From positions 2,790,001 through 2,854,000 of the forward strand of contig NZ_CP015750.1 of assembly GCF_001742185.1 (NCBI RefSeq): a stretch of 64,000 nucleotides of DNA, in the 5' to 3' direction. Shown one piece after another: positions 8,598 through 16,213 of the stretch. The notes below the pieces were generated by a model, which made no database searches, was not told the DNA's origin, and saw only the letters and a list, made by a program, of their open reading frames with translations. Positions within the stretch are counted from its first letter, which is position 1; every line of letters begins with the position of its first letter. The DNA comes from Pectobacterium wasabiae CFBP 3304. GTDB lineage: Bacteria; Pseudomonadota; Gammaproteobacteria; Enterobacterales; Enterobacteriaceae. A program made the translations under genes and the position numbers.

Positions 8598-9155
8598 CTA
8601 CAATGTCTGTTCTTTCAATGGCAATGTCGTCATGCAGGTCTGGCTGTCGCTATAGGTCGCAAACGGTGAGCTTGCCACGCGTCCTTGATAAGTGACATCA
8701 ATCGTTCCTTCAATATTGCGCGGCAACCATACGCCAACAAAACCGTTCTGGTGACTACTTAGGGTTTTCTGCACGATAACGTTACCGGCTTTATCCGTGA
8801 TTTTTACGTCAAATGCCGTATTGGCGAGTTCGCCCTGACAACCGGACAAACTGTGGTTAAAGCAGGGATGTGTTTGCTGAATATAAGGGGCGAATGAGAG
8901 GTAAAATTTATCTCCCAGCGGATAGCTATATTGCTGCTGTCCATCCGATAATTTCAGTTCTTTGCTGGTAATGGAAGCGCTGTAGGGCAAAGGTCTCGCT
9001 TGCGGCGACCGATCGATAACATCGACGATCTGCTCGACGGTTTTCCCCGCCAGCCCCTGCTTGGCTAGAAACGCGTTTGCGTCAGCCTCCGCTGCGAAAC
9101 CAGAACTGCTTAATGTCAGGCCGAGTAGTACCGCCATCATCGTTATCTTCATCAT
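8598..9155 (-). CDS. cueP: periplasmic copper-binding protein CueP
   Basis: A 185-residue exported protein matching Salmonella CueP, a periplasmic copper carrier involved in copper tolerance and metallation of SodC. The signal peptide is residues 1-21 (ending GFA). Diagnostic features are FYLSFAPYIQQTHPCFNHSL (about residues 83-102), the second cysteine in SGCQGELANTAF, the GFVGVWLPRNIEGTI stretch, and the C-terminal SQTCMTTL. Together these give three conserved cysteines and nearby histidines. The gene stands alone leftward and has a perfect CueR-type promoter upstream (9200-9230), in agreement with CueR control known for Salmonella cueP. Confidence 0.95.
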   Translation of the reverse strand: MMKITMMAVLLGLTLSSSGFAAEADANAFLAKQGLAGKTVEQIVDVIDRSPQARPLPYSASITSKELKLSDGQQQYSYPLGDKFYLSFAPYIQQTHPCFNHSLSGCQGELANTAFDVKITDKAGNVIVQKTLSSHQNGFVGVWLPRNIEGTIDVTYQGRVASSPFATYSDSQTCMTTLPLKEQTL

Positions 9156-9199
9156 TACTTTCCCTCAATAGCGTCATTATCTTGAAATAGCATGCTATG

Positions 9200-9230
9200 A
9201 CGTTACACCTTCCCCCTACGGGAAGGTCAA
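9200..9230 (-). promoter_or_regulatory. CueR-type promoter of cueP
   Basis: ACCTTCC-N7-GGAAGGT (9207-9227) is an exact dyad of the CueR/MerR-family operator. Read leftward it lies between a -35 TTGACC (9225-9230) and a -10 TAACGT (9200-9205) separated by 19 bases, the overlong spacer typical of MerR-activated promoters. It is about 45-75 bases upstream of the cueP start. Copper(I)-dependent activation by CueR is the expected regulation; the cueR gene itself is not in the window. Confidence 0.93.
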
Positions 9231-9369
9231 AAGTTTGAGGGTATAGAAAAGTAAATTAATGTATTTGCTGGTTTTTTATTGATTTTGATCAATTTTAAAC
9301 CACGATAAATGGCGGTGATACTTGCGTGATGATTGATGCAGGTCATAAGCCAGTTTTTTTAATCCGCGC

Positions 9370-9771
9370 TTACTGACCTGACCAGTAAAATTCGATGCGG
9401 ATCCCACTTGGTTCATAGCACATCATATGCATTGCTGGGCCATCATTAATCAGGGAAGGTGAGAACTCGATGTTGATGTTATGGGCTGATAATTTTTCAA
9501 AGATCTCAAACAGTGCCACTTTGCTATCAACCTTAATCGCGAGATGGTGCAAGCCGACATTGTTTTTCCGATCGAACTGAACAGGCTCGTTGGTTTGTAC
9601 TTGCCAAAGCGTGAGCATCACCGTTCCATCACTGACAAAAATAGCGGGGTAATCCTCTCTTCGCTTTACCTCTTGCCAACCCAGCAGGTCGGTAAAAAAG
9701 TGTGCGCTTTCTTCCAATGCTGATACCGTCAAACCAATATGGTGAGCGCCTTGCGTTACTGGTGAATTCAT
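9370..9771 (-). CDS. VOC/glyoxalase-family protein
   Basis: A 133-residue protein of the vicinal oxygen chelate superfamily, built from two beta-alpha-beta-beta-beta modules. Seen motifs: GAHHIGLTVSALEESAHFFTD at the N terminus with the first metal-ligand histidine, NNVGLHHLAIKVDS in the middle (second histidine), and YEPSGIRIEFYW near the end (glutamate ligand). The nearest characterised classes are glyoxalase I, fosfomycin-resistance and dioxygenase-like enzymes; the specific substrate cannot be told. It is a single leftward gene with no evident operon partner. Confidence 0.85.
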   Translation of the reverse strand: MNSPVTQGAHHIGLTVSALEESAHFFTDLLGWQEVKRREDYPAIFVSDGTVMLTLWQVQTNEPVQFDRKNNVGLHHLAIKVDSKVALFEIFEKLSAHNINIEFSPSLINDGPAMHMMCYEPSGIRIEFYWSGQ

Positions 9772-9963
9772 CGTTACTTCCTCAATTAAAGGTCAGGTTA
9801 ATGGCGGCTATTCGTCCGTCTGTTCGCTCTGCCGATGCGCGACAGGTGGCTAGGGGAAGGGGATGCTAAGAGCCTGGCCTGTTGCCGATAAACATCCTCG
9901 CCGCTGGCTACGCGAGTACATTCCGCTCTCACGGTTGTCGCTTCAAGAAACGTTATGATAGCT

Positions 9964-10590
9964 TCAGCTATTTTGCAGAGAAGCGTTATGGCGTTCGTTT
10001 ACACTACACCTTTGCACCATAGAGATAATGACATGAAACAGTTCATCCTTAGCCTGTTGTTCCGTAATAATCCCTTTCACCGCGGCGTAAGATAGCCCTT
10101 CGGCGGAGCCGATCATGGCCCGCAGTGCGGCATCATGAAGTGGTTTTCCTACGCAGAATGGAGCAAAAAGCGCGCGGCATTTCTCCGTGAAAATGGCATC
10201 GTACTCTTGTCGGATTTGTTCGAGCTCGGGTGTTCCGGTAAGCGCCGCCATAACGTTGGGCATTTCATGTCCCTGAAGGCGTACACAATCGATGTAGGAT
10301 GTGGCAATCACCGCAGCCAGTTTGTCGAGCACGGGCTCAGTTTTACGGATAATGTCATCCATAATCGCTGTCTGGCGAATATCATATTCTTTATAAAGTG
10401 CAGCTAACAGCCCCGAACGGTTAGTAAAGTGATCGTAAACCACTGGCTTTGTTACGCCAGCTTGCTCCGCCAGACGCCCAAGCGTCAGCGCTTCCGTACC
10501 TTCTTCCCGAATAATCTGCCTGGCGACTTTTATCAGTTGCACATAGCGGTCTTCTCTTGATAAACGCTGCCGTATCTGTGATCTGGACAT
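9964..10590 (-). CDS. TetR-family repressor of the adjacent flavin reductase gene
   Basis: About 208 residues: N-terminal helix-turn-helix of the TetR type (ALTLGRLAEQAGVTKPVVYD, followed by HFTNRSGLLAALY) at about residues 34-66 and a C-terminal all-helical ligand domain. I choose the ATG at 10590 because it gives MSRSQIRQRLSREDRYVQLI, a normal TetR start; the open frame to 10626 runs into the operator. It is divergently transcribed from a flavodoxin-fold NAD(P)H oxidoreductase. The perfect 18-bp inverted repeat between them is almost certainly its operator, so autorepression plus control of the oxidoreductase by a quinone or electrophile is likely. Confidence 0.9.
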   Translation of the reverse strand: MSRSQIRQRLSREDRYVQLIKVARQIIREEGTEALTLGRLAEQAGVTKPVVYDHFTNRSGLLAALYKEYDIRQTAIMDDIIRKTEPVLDKLAAVIATSYIDCVRLQGHEMPNVMAALTGTPELEQIRQEYDAIFTEKCRALFAPFCVGKPLHDAALRAMIGSAEGLSYAAVKGIITEQQAKDELFHVIISMVQRCSVNERHNASLQNS

Positions 10591-10615
10591 TGCCGTTATG
10601 ATCCTCTTGACATTG

Positions 10616-10664
10616 TTATATACCAACAGTAACTTACTTGTGGTAGGTTACTGTTGGTATATAA
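10616..10664. promoter_or_regulatory. TetR operator: 18-bp perfect inverted repeat over divergent promoters
   Basis: TTATATACCAACAGTAAC (10616-10633) and its exact reverse complement (10647-10664) are separated by 13 bases. A rightward promoter TTACTT-N18-TATATA (10634-10663) lies inside the palindrome, so a bound repressor would cover it. The left arm also touches the start region of the TetR gene, consistent with autoregulation. The arms plus 13-base centre make a 49-base site, long for a single TetR dimer, so two dimers or an extended palindrome are possible. Confidence 0.88.
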
Positions 10665-10707
10665 GATTATATCTGACGTCGTCTCATGGCAATAGGGAGT
10701 ACCCAGA

Positions 10708-11295
10708 ATGCACGCATTACTTGTCGTTTCTCATCCTGTTAATACCTCACTCACCCACAGTGTCGCCACCGCCATTGCGGAAGGAATCGTTGGAGTAAAC
10801 CCGGAAAATACAGTTGAAATCGCGGATCTGGCGCAGGAAGGGTTTAACCCCGTGTTTTCTGTGTCAGATGTGGCGGCTTTTCAGTGTACAGATGCAACAC
10901 CGTCTGACGTTGTTGCTGAACAATCTCGTATTGATAATGCGGATGCGCTGGTGCTGGTGTTCCCGATTTATTGGTGGTCTATGCCGGGGTTGTTGAAAGG
11001 GTGGATTGACCGCGTTTTTGCAAACGGTTGGGCCTATGAGGAAGTGGCTGATGGGCATGTGGTAAAGAAACTGGGGCATTTACCAGTGCACCTTGTGGCT
11101 CTGGGCGCTGCCGACCAGAGAACATTCGAAAAACATGGCTATGCGGATTCCTTTCATGCGCAGATCGCACATGGGATTTTTGACTACTGCGGTGCGCCAG
11201 TTATGACGTCTGAGATACTGTTGATGCCGGAACTAGGAACACCAGAGGCGTGTATCGATGCTGCTCACAATATTGGTGAGCATGTTTTTCGGTAA
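10708..11295 (+). CDS. NAD(P)H oxidoreductase, flavodoxin-like fold (MdaB/KefF type)
   Basis: A 195-residue FMN/FAD-binding quinone or flavin reductase. The N terminus MHALLVVSHPVNTSLTHSVA supplies the phosphate-binding loop of Flavodoxin_2 proteins. VLVFPIYWWSMPGLLKGWID, continuing RVFANGWAYE (about residues 77-106), is the strongly conserved family signature. Family enzymes carry out two-electron reduction of quinones, azo or nitro compounds in the cytosol. It is divergent from and presumably repressed by the TetR protein. The start is supported by an AGGGAG ribosome site about 9 bases upstream. Confidence 0.93.
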   Translation: MHALLVVSHPVNTSLTHSVATAIAEGIVGVNPENTVEIADLAQEGFNPVFSVSDVAAFQCTDATPSDVVAEQSRIDNADALVLVFPIYWWSMPGLLKGWIDRVFANGWAYEEVADGHVVKKLGHLPVHLVALGAADQRTFEKHGYADSFHAQIAHGIFDYCGAPVMTSEILLMPELGTPEACIDAAHNIGEHVFR

Positions 11296-11466
11296 TTTTT
11301 TTATTGAGCCTACGTTTCGTGTTATCGCTGAATTGGTAAGGCATGCTATGCATGTGAAAGGTTTCTGTGTGTTATTTGGTAACCCATACCGGAGCATGAA
11401 GAAGATTATTAATGAATACCTCTTTTCAATCAGATTGAACACCGTACCGCATGGCTAAACTTCATT

Positions 11467-11504
11467 AATACTGTTATTAAAAACATGTTATTAATAACAG
11501 TATT
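11467..11504. repeat. perfect 14-bp inverted repeat
   Basis: AATACTGTTATTAA (11467-11480) and its exact complement TTAATAACAGTATT (11491-11504) with a 10-base loop. It has no following T run, so it is more like a protein-binding palindrome or the relic of an element end than a terminator. Confidence 0.6.
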
Positions 11505-12030
11505 GACATGGCTTTTAAAATCCGTAGATTGGTTGTTAATAGCAGTGAGGTTTCAGTCTGCTGTTATATTAAAGACAACGAACATGTTCTTTAATAAGTA
11601 TTTTTGCGATAAAGGTCACGAAGTATTTTTGTATGGTAATCGATGTTGAGAAAAATTAATATTCTCACTCGATAATGCTTAAGGCCACGTAGTCAGTATC
11701 TACAATCGCAAAAGGGGACGAAAGCGCGATGATGTAAGGCTATGATTTAGCGTTATTGTTTGCGATAGGTTGAGATTGAGTTATGTGAAAAATATCGCAA
11801 CGAGAGTAAGGCCACGCATCAAAGAGTATATATCGCGATGGGGGATGTACCTACCTTTGAGTGTTTAGCAAGGTTGGTAGAGTGTTTAAATCAGCAAATA
11901 TAGGGGAGGTTGTAGTCATTTTTTTAATACCCAATATTATCTGTGATAAACGTGTACATTTGAGGCAGTATCAATAGTAGTAAGACGTTATTAAGTCAAT
12001 GAATGTTAAATATTAAGTCTGTAGTACCTT

Positions 12031-12066
12031 AAAAGCCCTGGCTAACGCGGTCAGGGCTTTTATCAT
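12031..12066 (+). terminator. rho-independent terminator
   Basis: AAAAGCCCTG (12031-12040) pairs exactly with CAGGGCTTTT (12052-12061) around an 11-base loop; the A and T runs on the two sides make it usable in both directions. On the plus strand it could end a transcript from the preceding gene-free region. On the minus strand it lies downstream of the leftward acetyltransferase gene at 12197. Confidence 0.85.
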
Positions 12067-12196
12067 TTTTATATCTAACTATACAAAGAATCACTTTTCG
12101 GTTGGTTGAACGTTAACTTCCTGTTCTTTCGTCCTGTGCAAGGGATTATTTATTGAAATTATTGGCAAATGCTCGCCAACGTACCTAAAGCAGCCT

Positions 12197-12703
12197 CTAT
12201 AGCAATTTATAAAAGAAGGTTGTGCCATCGAGAGTACCTGCGGAGCTGCGAGCAAACTGTGGGATTTGACCCGCTTCCTGATAGCCCGATTTACGATACA
12301 AAATGGAGGCCGTGTCATTGGTGCGGGTATCAAGCACGAGTAAGGTTCGCCGATTAGCCTGTGCCTGGCGTTCTACTTCTGCCATTAACTGCTGAGCAAT
12401 GCCGCGTTGACGAAATGCCGTATGCACCATCAGTTTTTCCACTTCAGCACGGTGACTGCCATTTTTCTTTGGACAATAGCTGATCTGTACTGCTCCCACG
12501 ATGCGTCCCGCCTCACGCGCAACCAATAGCTGACGACCGCCTTCAGACAGGTCGGCGGCTACCCCCTGCCAGTAGCGTTCAGCTTCACCGGCTTCCAGTG
12601 GGGCAAGAAAACCAATGGAGGCTCCACTTTCCACACAATCATTCAATAAGACAACTAACTCATTATGGCTTTCTGACAGAGTACTCAATTGCTCAATGTT
12701 CAT
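12197..12703 (-). CDS. GNAT-family N-acetyltransferase
   Basis: A 168-residue acetyl-CoA-dependent acetyltransferase. The GNAT core is clear: RIVGAVQISYCPK (beta-strand 3/4), EVEKLMVHTAFRQRGIAQQL (motif A with the RQRGIA acetyl-CoA pyrophosphate loop, about residues 87-106) and LLVLDTRTNDTASILYRKSG (motif B, ending at Y..SGY). The ATG at 12703 is preferred; the longer frame begins at a TTG. Family members of this kind acetylate small molecules or protein N termini; the substrate is unknown. It is leftward, alone, and has the bidirectional terminator at 12031-12061 downstream. Confidence 0.88.
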   Translation of the reverse strand: MNIEQLSTLSESHNELVVLLNDCVESGASIGFLAPLEAGEAERYWQGVAADLSEGGRQLLVAREAGRIVGAVQISYCPKKNGSHRAEVEKLMVHTAFRQRGIAQQLMAEVERQAQANRRTLLVLDTRTNDTASILYRKSGYQEAGQIPQFARSSAGTLDGTTFFYKLL

Positions 12704-12965
12704 TATATTCTTGTCTCTCAAAGTACTACCTTGGATGGGAAAACCAACAGCATCAGGTTTGTAAAGAAGTGATTAACGGGTAGCTTACAGCATCAGGTAG
12801 GTAATGCTAAATCCAGAGTGGGAAAACAGGTAGCCTAAATCAACTGGGGGATGCCAATTATCTTGACACCTACCTGAAACTTGAATTATTTAGTATATAT
12901 AAAGCAGAAAAGAAAAGTGCTGGTTAAAAACCAGTAAGGAGAAATATATTTTTTAATGACCGAAT

Positions 12966-13574
12966 TCAGATATTCTGAGTTCCCTGATCAATCGTTTTTA
13001 GCAGCGTCGTACATAGCCCACGGAAATCAGATTCCATTCCCTGCATCCGCTCAACCAGACCAGCCAGACCTTTTTCACGATCGCCAAATAGGTACTCTTT
13101 TGTCATCGAACCTTTCAACGTTCCGTCAACACGATCCTGAGCTATATTGCTAGCAAGAACATTCACGTCACTGTACTCAGATGTTGGCCAACCCAGAGAT
13201 TTTAAATAAGCCTTATCACTGCCAGTGAGATTATCTTCAACATTAAAAAATGTATATTCCTGCCCAGACGGAAAAAATCCCGTTGTTATTTTTGGCTGAA
13301 AATCAGCATCATTGTTTAATTTTTTATTGTCAATATTAACAGCCTCTGATTTATCAGAGAGTTTTACTTTAAAATCATTAAGAATTTCAGAGAATACTTC
13401 AGCACTGCCACTAGTTCGAGTAGGATTAAAAACCTCATCGGTGAGATTACCCACTTTAATCGCCAGAGCCAGCCTGCAATTAGCGGGGATATTGGAGCCA
13501 GAAGCTACAACGGTGTCACTACCGGAAGTTGTAATACCAGCTATTACCGTAGCGTAACGGCCTTGTCGTACCAC
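12966..13574 (-). CDS. unrecognised protein, possibly N-terminally truncated
   Basis: A 202-residue open frame that begins at a GTG with an in-frame stop codon only four codons upstream and no good ribosome site. I do not recognise the family. The sequence starts with a small, S/T/G-rich part that looks like the middle of a beta-rich domain. It continues with a lysine/aspartate-rich stretch and ends with a helical region (LAGLVERMQGMESDFRGLC). There is no signal peptide or membrane helix. Codon use looks normal for a real gene. Together with the debris to its right (13575-14142), the abrupt start suggests the 3' part of a longer gene whose 5' end was lost. Confidence 0.5.
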   Translation of the reverse strand: MVRQGRYATVIAGITTSGSDTVVASGSNIPANCRLALAIKVGNLTDEVFNPTRTSGSAEVFSEILNDFKVKLSDKSEAVNIDNKKLNNDADFQPKITTGFFPSGQEYTFFNVEDNLTGSDKAYLKSLGWPTSEYSDVNVLASNIAQDRVDGTLKGSMTKEYLFGDREKGLAGLVERMQGMESDFRGLCTTLLKTIDQGTQNI

Positions 13575-14142
13575 GCTGTGGCGTCATGGCTAATCCAGAG
13601 CGTCAGCTTGGTAATCCAATGGAGGCCGTCGGCGATGGTATTCTACATTTTTTGCAGGACCAATATCGCTCCAAAGGCATTTAGAGAAAAAGAGCGCGCC
13701 TGTTACTGATATGGCGGGTTACCTTTAAGCGGCGACGAGTCGCTCATCACCCGTTTACTCGCTGGCGACTACTTACCCAACTCCTCTACCCTGATAAGTG
13801 CCATGATGTTTTTCATTTAGCACATAAGTTAAGCTGAATTTATAATTAACAAAAGGCATAAACAATGGTTTATGATGCGAATAATAAACAGTACATAATG
13901 GTTTTTTACTAAGATGTGATGAGGGTAAATATCTATTTATGTTCGTTATGAATTCCTGAGTTGATACCATTGTAGGGGCGGTGGTTTAGGTGTAAGGGTT
14001 ATGGAACGCATAAATTAATTTTTTATTATTTTATAATAACTATCATTTTTTATTAAAACCAGGATTGAATGGAATACATCATCATGTCGATGGTGTTCTG
14101 TTTTTTTTTAGTCAATATAATTAAAAAAGAGAATTTCATAAT
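13575..14142. other. gene-poor scar between a truncated gene and the methyltransferase operon
   Basis: About 570 bases without an intact gene. The left part (13575-13790) has higher GC and coding-like composition. On the plus strand it contains a 32-codon open stretch starting ATG at 13586, and on the minus strand a frame that reads WITKLTLWISHDATAWYDKA before a stop. Neither matches a family I can name. The right part (13800-14142) is AT-rich and must contain the promoter of the operon starting at 14143. Confidence 0.4.
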
Positions 14143-15135
14143 ATGAAACCGAATGAACGCTTGCAGGTAGCACTTGCTAACGGCGTTCCTGATTCTGTTC
14201 CTGTAGGGGCATGGGGACACTTTTATATTCAGGAAATTAAAACGGCTGATTTCGCCGCCACAATGGTTGAGTTTTATCACCGTTATCAGTGGGATTTTAT
14301 TAAAGTACATTCACGAGCCAGTTACCATGTTGAAGGTTGGGGATATACCTATCGTCCTTCAACAAACTCTTCCACGTCACATTATTGTTTATCTTCTCCG
14401 ATTTCACAGCCTGAAGATTGGGCGAAGCTGCGGCCATTGGATTTAAGCTGCCCACCACTGGCTGAGCAACTTGCTATATTGCGCTCGATTCGCCGACAGG
14501 TTGGCCCGCACGTGCCTATTATCATGACCGTCTTTTTGCCCCTGGATGTTGCTGACAAACTGGTTGATCGTAATACGGAATTGCTTCGTCAGCACCTGGC
14601 CATTGCGCCAGAACTTGTTTGCGGTGCTCTGGATGCGATCGCTACCACGTTTGCCAATCTTGTTCGTGCACTGGTGAATGAAGGTGTGGATGGGATTTAT
14701 TTTTCCAGTAAATGGGCCAATAGCCATCATCTGTCTTCATCCGATTACCTGAAATGGATAAAACCTTATGACCTGCGGGTGATGAGTGAAGCCAAAAGTT
14801 TATGGTGTAATTTTTTACACTTATGCGAGAACGATATTTATCTGAATGATTGCCTGGATTATCCGGCGCAGGTAATGCATTGGGATACGGCGTCCGGAAA
14901 TAACCCTTCATTTGCCACTGTTCGCCAGAAAATACCATCACTGGTTGTTAGCGGAGGAATATCCTCTTCACTGCTGGCTTACGGTAGTACCGATGATGTA
15001 CGCCGAAGCGTAAGAGAAGCGATTGAGCAGACTCAGGGGCGCGGTTTTATCCTAGCTCCAGGTTGTTCTGTTCTTATTGGGAAAACGCCACAAGAAAACC
15101 TTGATGCATTACGGCAAGCAGCTCAGTTCCGCTAA
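14143..15135 (+). CDS. UroD-fold protein of the MtaA/MtbA zinc methyltransferase type
   Basis: A 330-residue TIM-barrel protein of the uroporphyrinogen-decarboxylase superfamily. It is not HemE: it carries the zinc-thiolate methyltransferase motif H226-x-C228 (in WCNFLHLCEND) with the distal C308 in LAPGCSVLIG. This is the arrangement that binds Zn in methylcobamide-dependent methyltransferases. Family members move methyl groups between a corrinoid and a thiol; no corrinoid protein or cobalamin gene is visible here, so the acceptor is unknown. It is the first gene of a seven-gene rightward operon with a dipeptidase-like gene, a PotABCD-type importer and an esterase, which suggests catabolism of a methylated compound. 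The start follows AAAAGAGAA at a good distance. Confidence 0.8.
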   Translation: MKPNERLQVALANGVPDSVPVGAWGHFYIQEIKTADFAATMVEFYHRYQWDFIKVHSRASYHVEGWGYTYRPSTNSSTSHYCLSSPISQPEDWAKLRPLDLSCPPLAEQLAILRSIRRQVGPHVPIIMTVFLPLDVADKLVDRNTELLRQHLAIAPELVCGALDAIATTFANLVRALVNEGVDGIYFSSKWANSHHLSSSDYLKWIKPYDLRVMSEAKSLWCNFLHLCENDIYLNDCLDYPAQVMHWDTASGNNPSFATVRQKIPSLVVSGGISSSLLAYGSTDDVRRSVREAIEQTQGRGFILAPGCSVLIGKTPQENLDALRQAAQFR

Positions 15136-15179
15136 TGCTATGCCGGAAATTTAATATTGATATTCAGGGGATTTATATT

Positions 15180-16199
15180 ATGAGTGCCAGGCAATTACAC
15201 GAGCGGGCTATTGTTATCGATGGCTTACAGACCAGTGAATGGACCCGGGAAAATTTTATTGAAATGCGCGCAGCGGGCCTGACCGCCGTCAATTGTTCTT
15301 CTGTACTGTGGGAAAATTTCCGTGAAGGCATTGCCTATGTCTCACAGTGGAAGCACCTGTTACAGGAAAACAGCGATTTAATTCGTCCGGTGAAAACGGT
15401 AGCCGATATTAACGCGGCGAAGCAGGAAAATCGCACCGGAATTATTCTTGGCTGGCAAAACACCTCTCCGCTGGAAGACAAGTTGGACTATGTCGAGATT
15501 TTCAAGGATCTGGGCGTTGGCATTATGCAACTCACCTATAACACCCAAAACTATTCCGGTGCAGGCTACCTTGAAGAACACGACAGCGGACTAACCGGCT
15601 TTGGCAAAGAAGTGCTGGCGGAAATGAATCGTGTCGGTGTGCTATGCGACCTGAGCCATGTCGGTGATCGTACCAGCGCAGATGTGATTAATACCTCGCG
15701 GGCTCCTGTCTGTATTTCTCACGTATTGCCGCGTGCGCTGAAGGACGTTAAGCGAAACAAACCCGATGAGCTACTGAAAGGCTGCGCTGAAAAAGGGGGA
15801 ATCATTGGCGTCAGTCTTTTTGCGCCAGGGCTAGCAGCAGGTAATGACGCCACTATTGATGATTATCTTGATGCCATGAGCTATGTCATTGAGCTGGTTG
15901 GCGAAGATCATGTCGGTATCGGTACTGACTTTTCACAGGGACGTCCTCGTCCTGGTCCGTATTTGCTCTGGGCTAACCGCGATAAGGGGACTGCCCGCAA
16001 GTTAACGGAATTCGGTTCCGTAAAAATCAGCAAACCGCAGGGTATTGCGCGCATCGGTGAGGTTCCCAATCTGACCGAACGTATGCTTTCCCGTGGGTGG
16101 CATCCTGATCTGATCCTGAAACTTCTCGGTAAAAACTGGCTGAGCGTCCTTGGTTCAGCATGGCAACCCGTTGTTACACCAACGGCAATATCTCATTAA
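15180..16199 (+). CDS. M19 (membrane dipeptidase-like) protein with altered metal site
   Basis: A 339-residue amidohydrolase-fold protein of peptidase family M19. It retains the central part: LTYNTQNYSGAGY, then CDLSHVGDRTSADVINTSRA followed by PVCISHVLPRAL (the two histidines of the binuclear site) and GIGTDFSQGRPRP (late aspartate). The N-terminal H-x-D metal motif of renal dipeptidase (DGHND) is replaced by IDGLQTSEWTREN, so one metal may be missing. From memory, this subfamily also occurs beside dimethylglycine/betaine catabolic genes in Pseudomonas, which makes a role on an N-methylated substrate worth considering. ATG at 15180 is chosen because AGGGGAT precedes it and the product then starts MSARQLHERAIVIDG. 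It lies 44 bases after the methyltransferase-like gene. Confidence 0.8.
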   Translation: MSARQLHERAIVIDGLQTSEWTRENFIEMRAAGLTAVNCSSVLWENFREGIAYVSQWKHLLQENSDLIRPVKTVADINAAKQENRTGIILGWQNTSPLEDKLDYVEIFKDLGVGIMQLTYNTQNYSGAGYLEEHDSGLTGFGKEVLAEMNRVGVLCDLSHVGDRTSADVINTSRAPVCISHVLPRALKDVKRNKPDELLKGCAEKGGIIGVSLFAPGLAAGNDATIDDYLDAMSYVIELVGEDHVGIGTDFSQGRPRPGPYLLWANRDKGTARKLTEFGSVKISKPQGIARIGEVPNLTERMLSRGWHPDLILKLLGKNWLSVLGSAWQPVVTPTAISH

Positions 16200-16213
16200 T
16201 TGGAAAGAGAAAA

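Larger units (their letters stand above)
11296..12196. other. gene-free, AT-rich stretch with palindrome and degenerate duplicated segments
   Basis: About 900 bases with no convincing gene; the open frame at 11258-11458 has no coding character. It holds a perfect 14-bp inverted repeat at 11467-11504. Two related segments start with AAGGCCACG at 11681 and 11808 and both continue to an ATCGC and a run of G. Repeated TTGCGAT/ATCGCAA heptamers occur at 11604, 11705, 11760 and 11794. The stretch ends with a strong terminator at 12031. A non-coding RNA ending at that terminator is possible, but I do not recognise one. Confidence 0.5.

Noticed and set aside
11258..11458. 66-codon frame after the oxidoreductase
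   Set aside because: It overlaps the oxidoreductase end, and nothing in the product resembles a protein family.
12956..13153. Plus-strand 65-codon frame with an AAGGAG upstream
   Set aside because: It is antisense to the 12966 gene, the ribosome site is too far from the ATG and the product is low-complexity.
14143..15135. Annotation as uroporphyrinogen decarboxylase (hemE)
   Set aside because: It has the H-x-C...C zinc motif of methyltransferases, is shorter than HemE and sits in a transport operon, so a haem role is unlikely.
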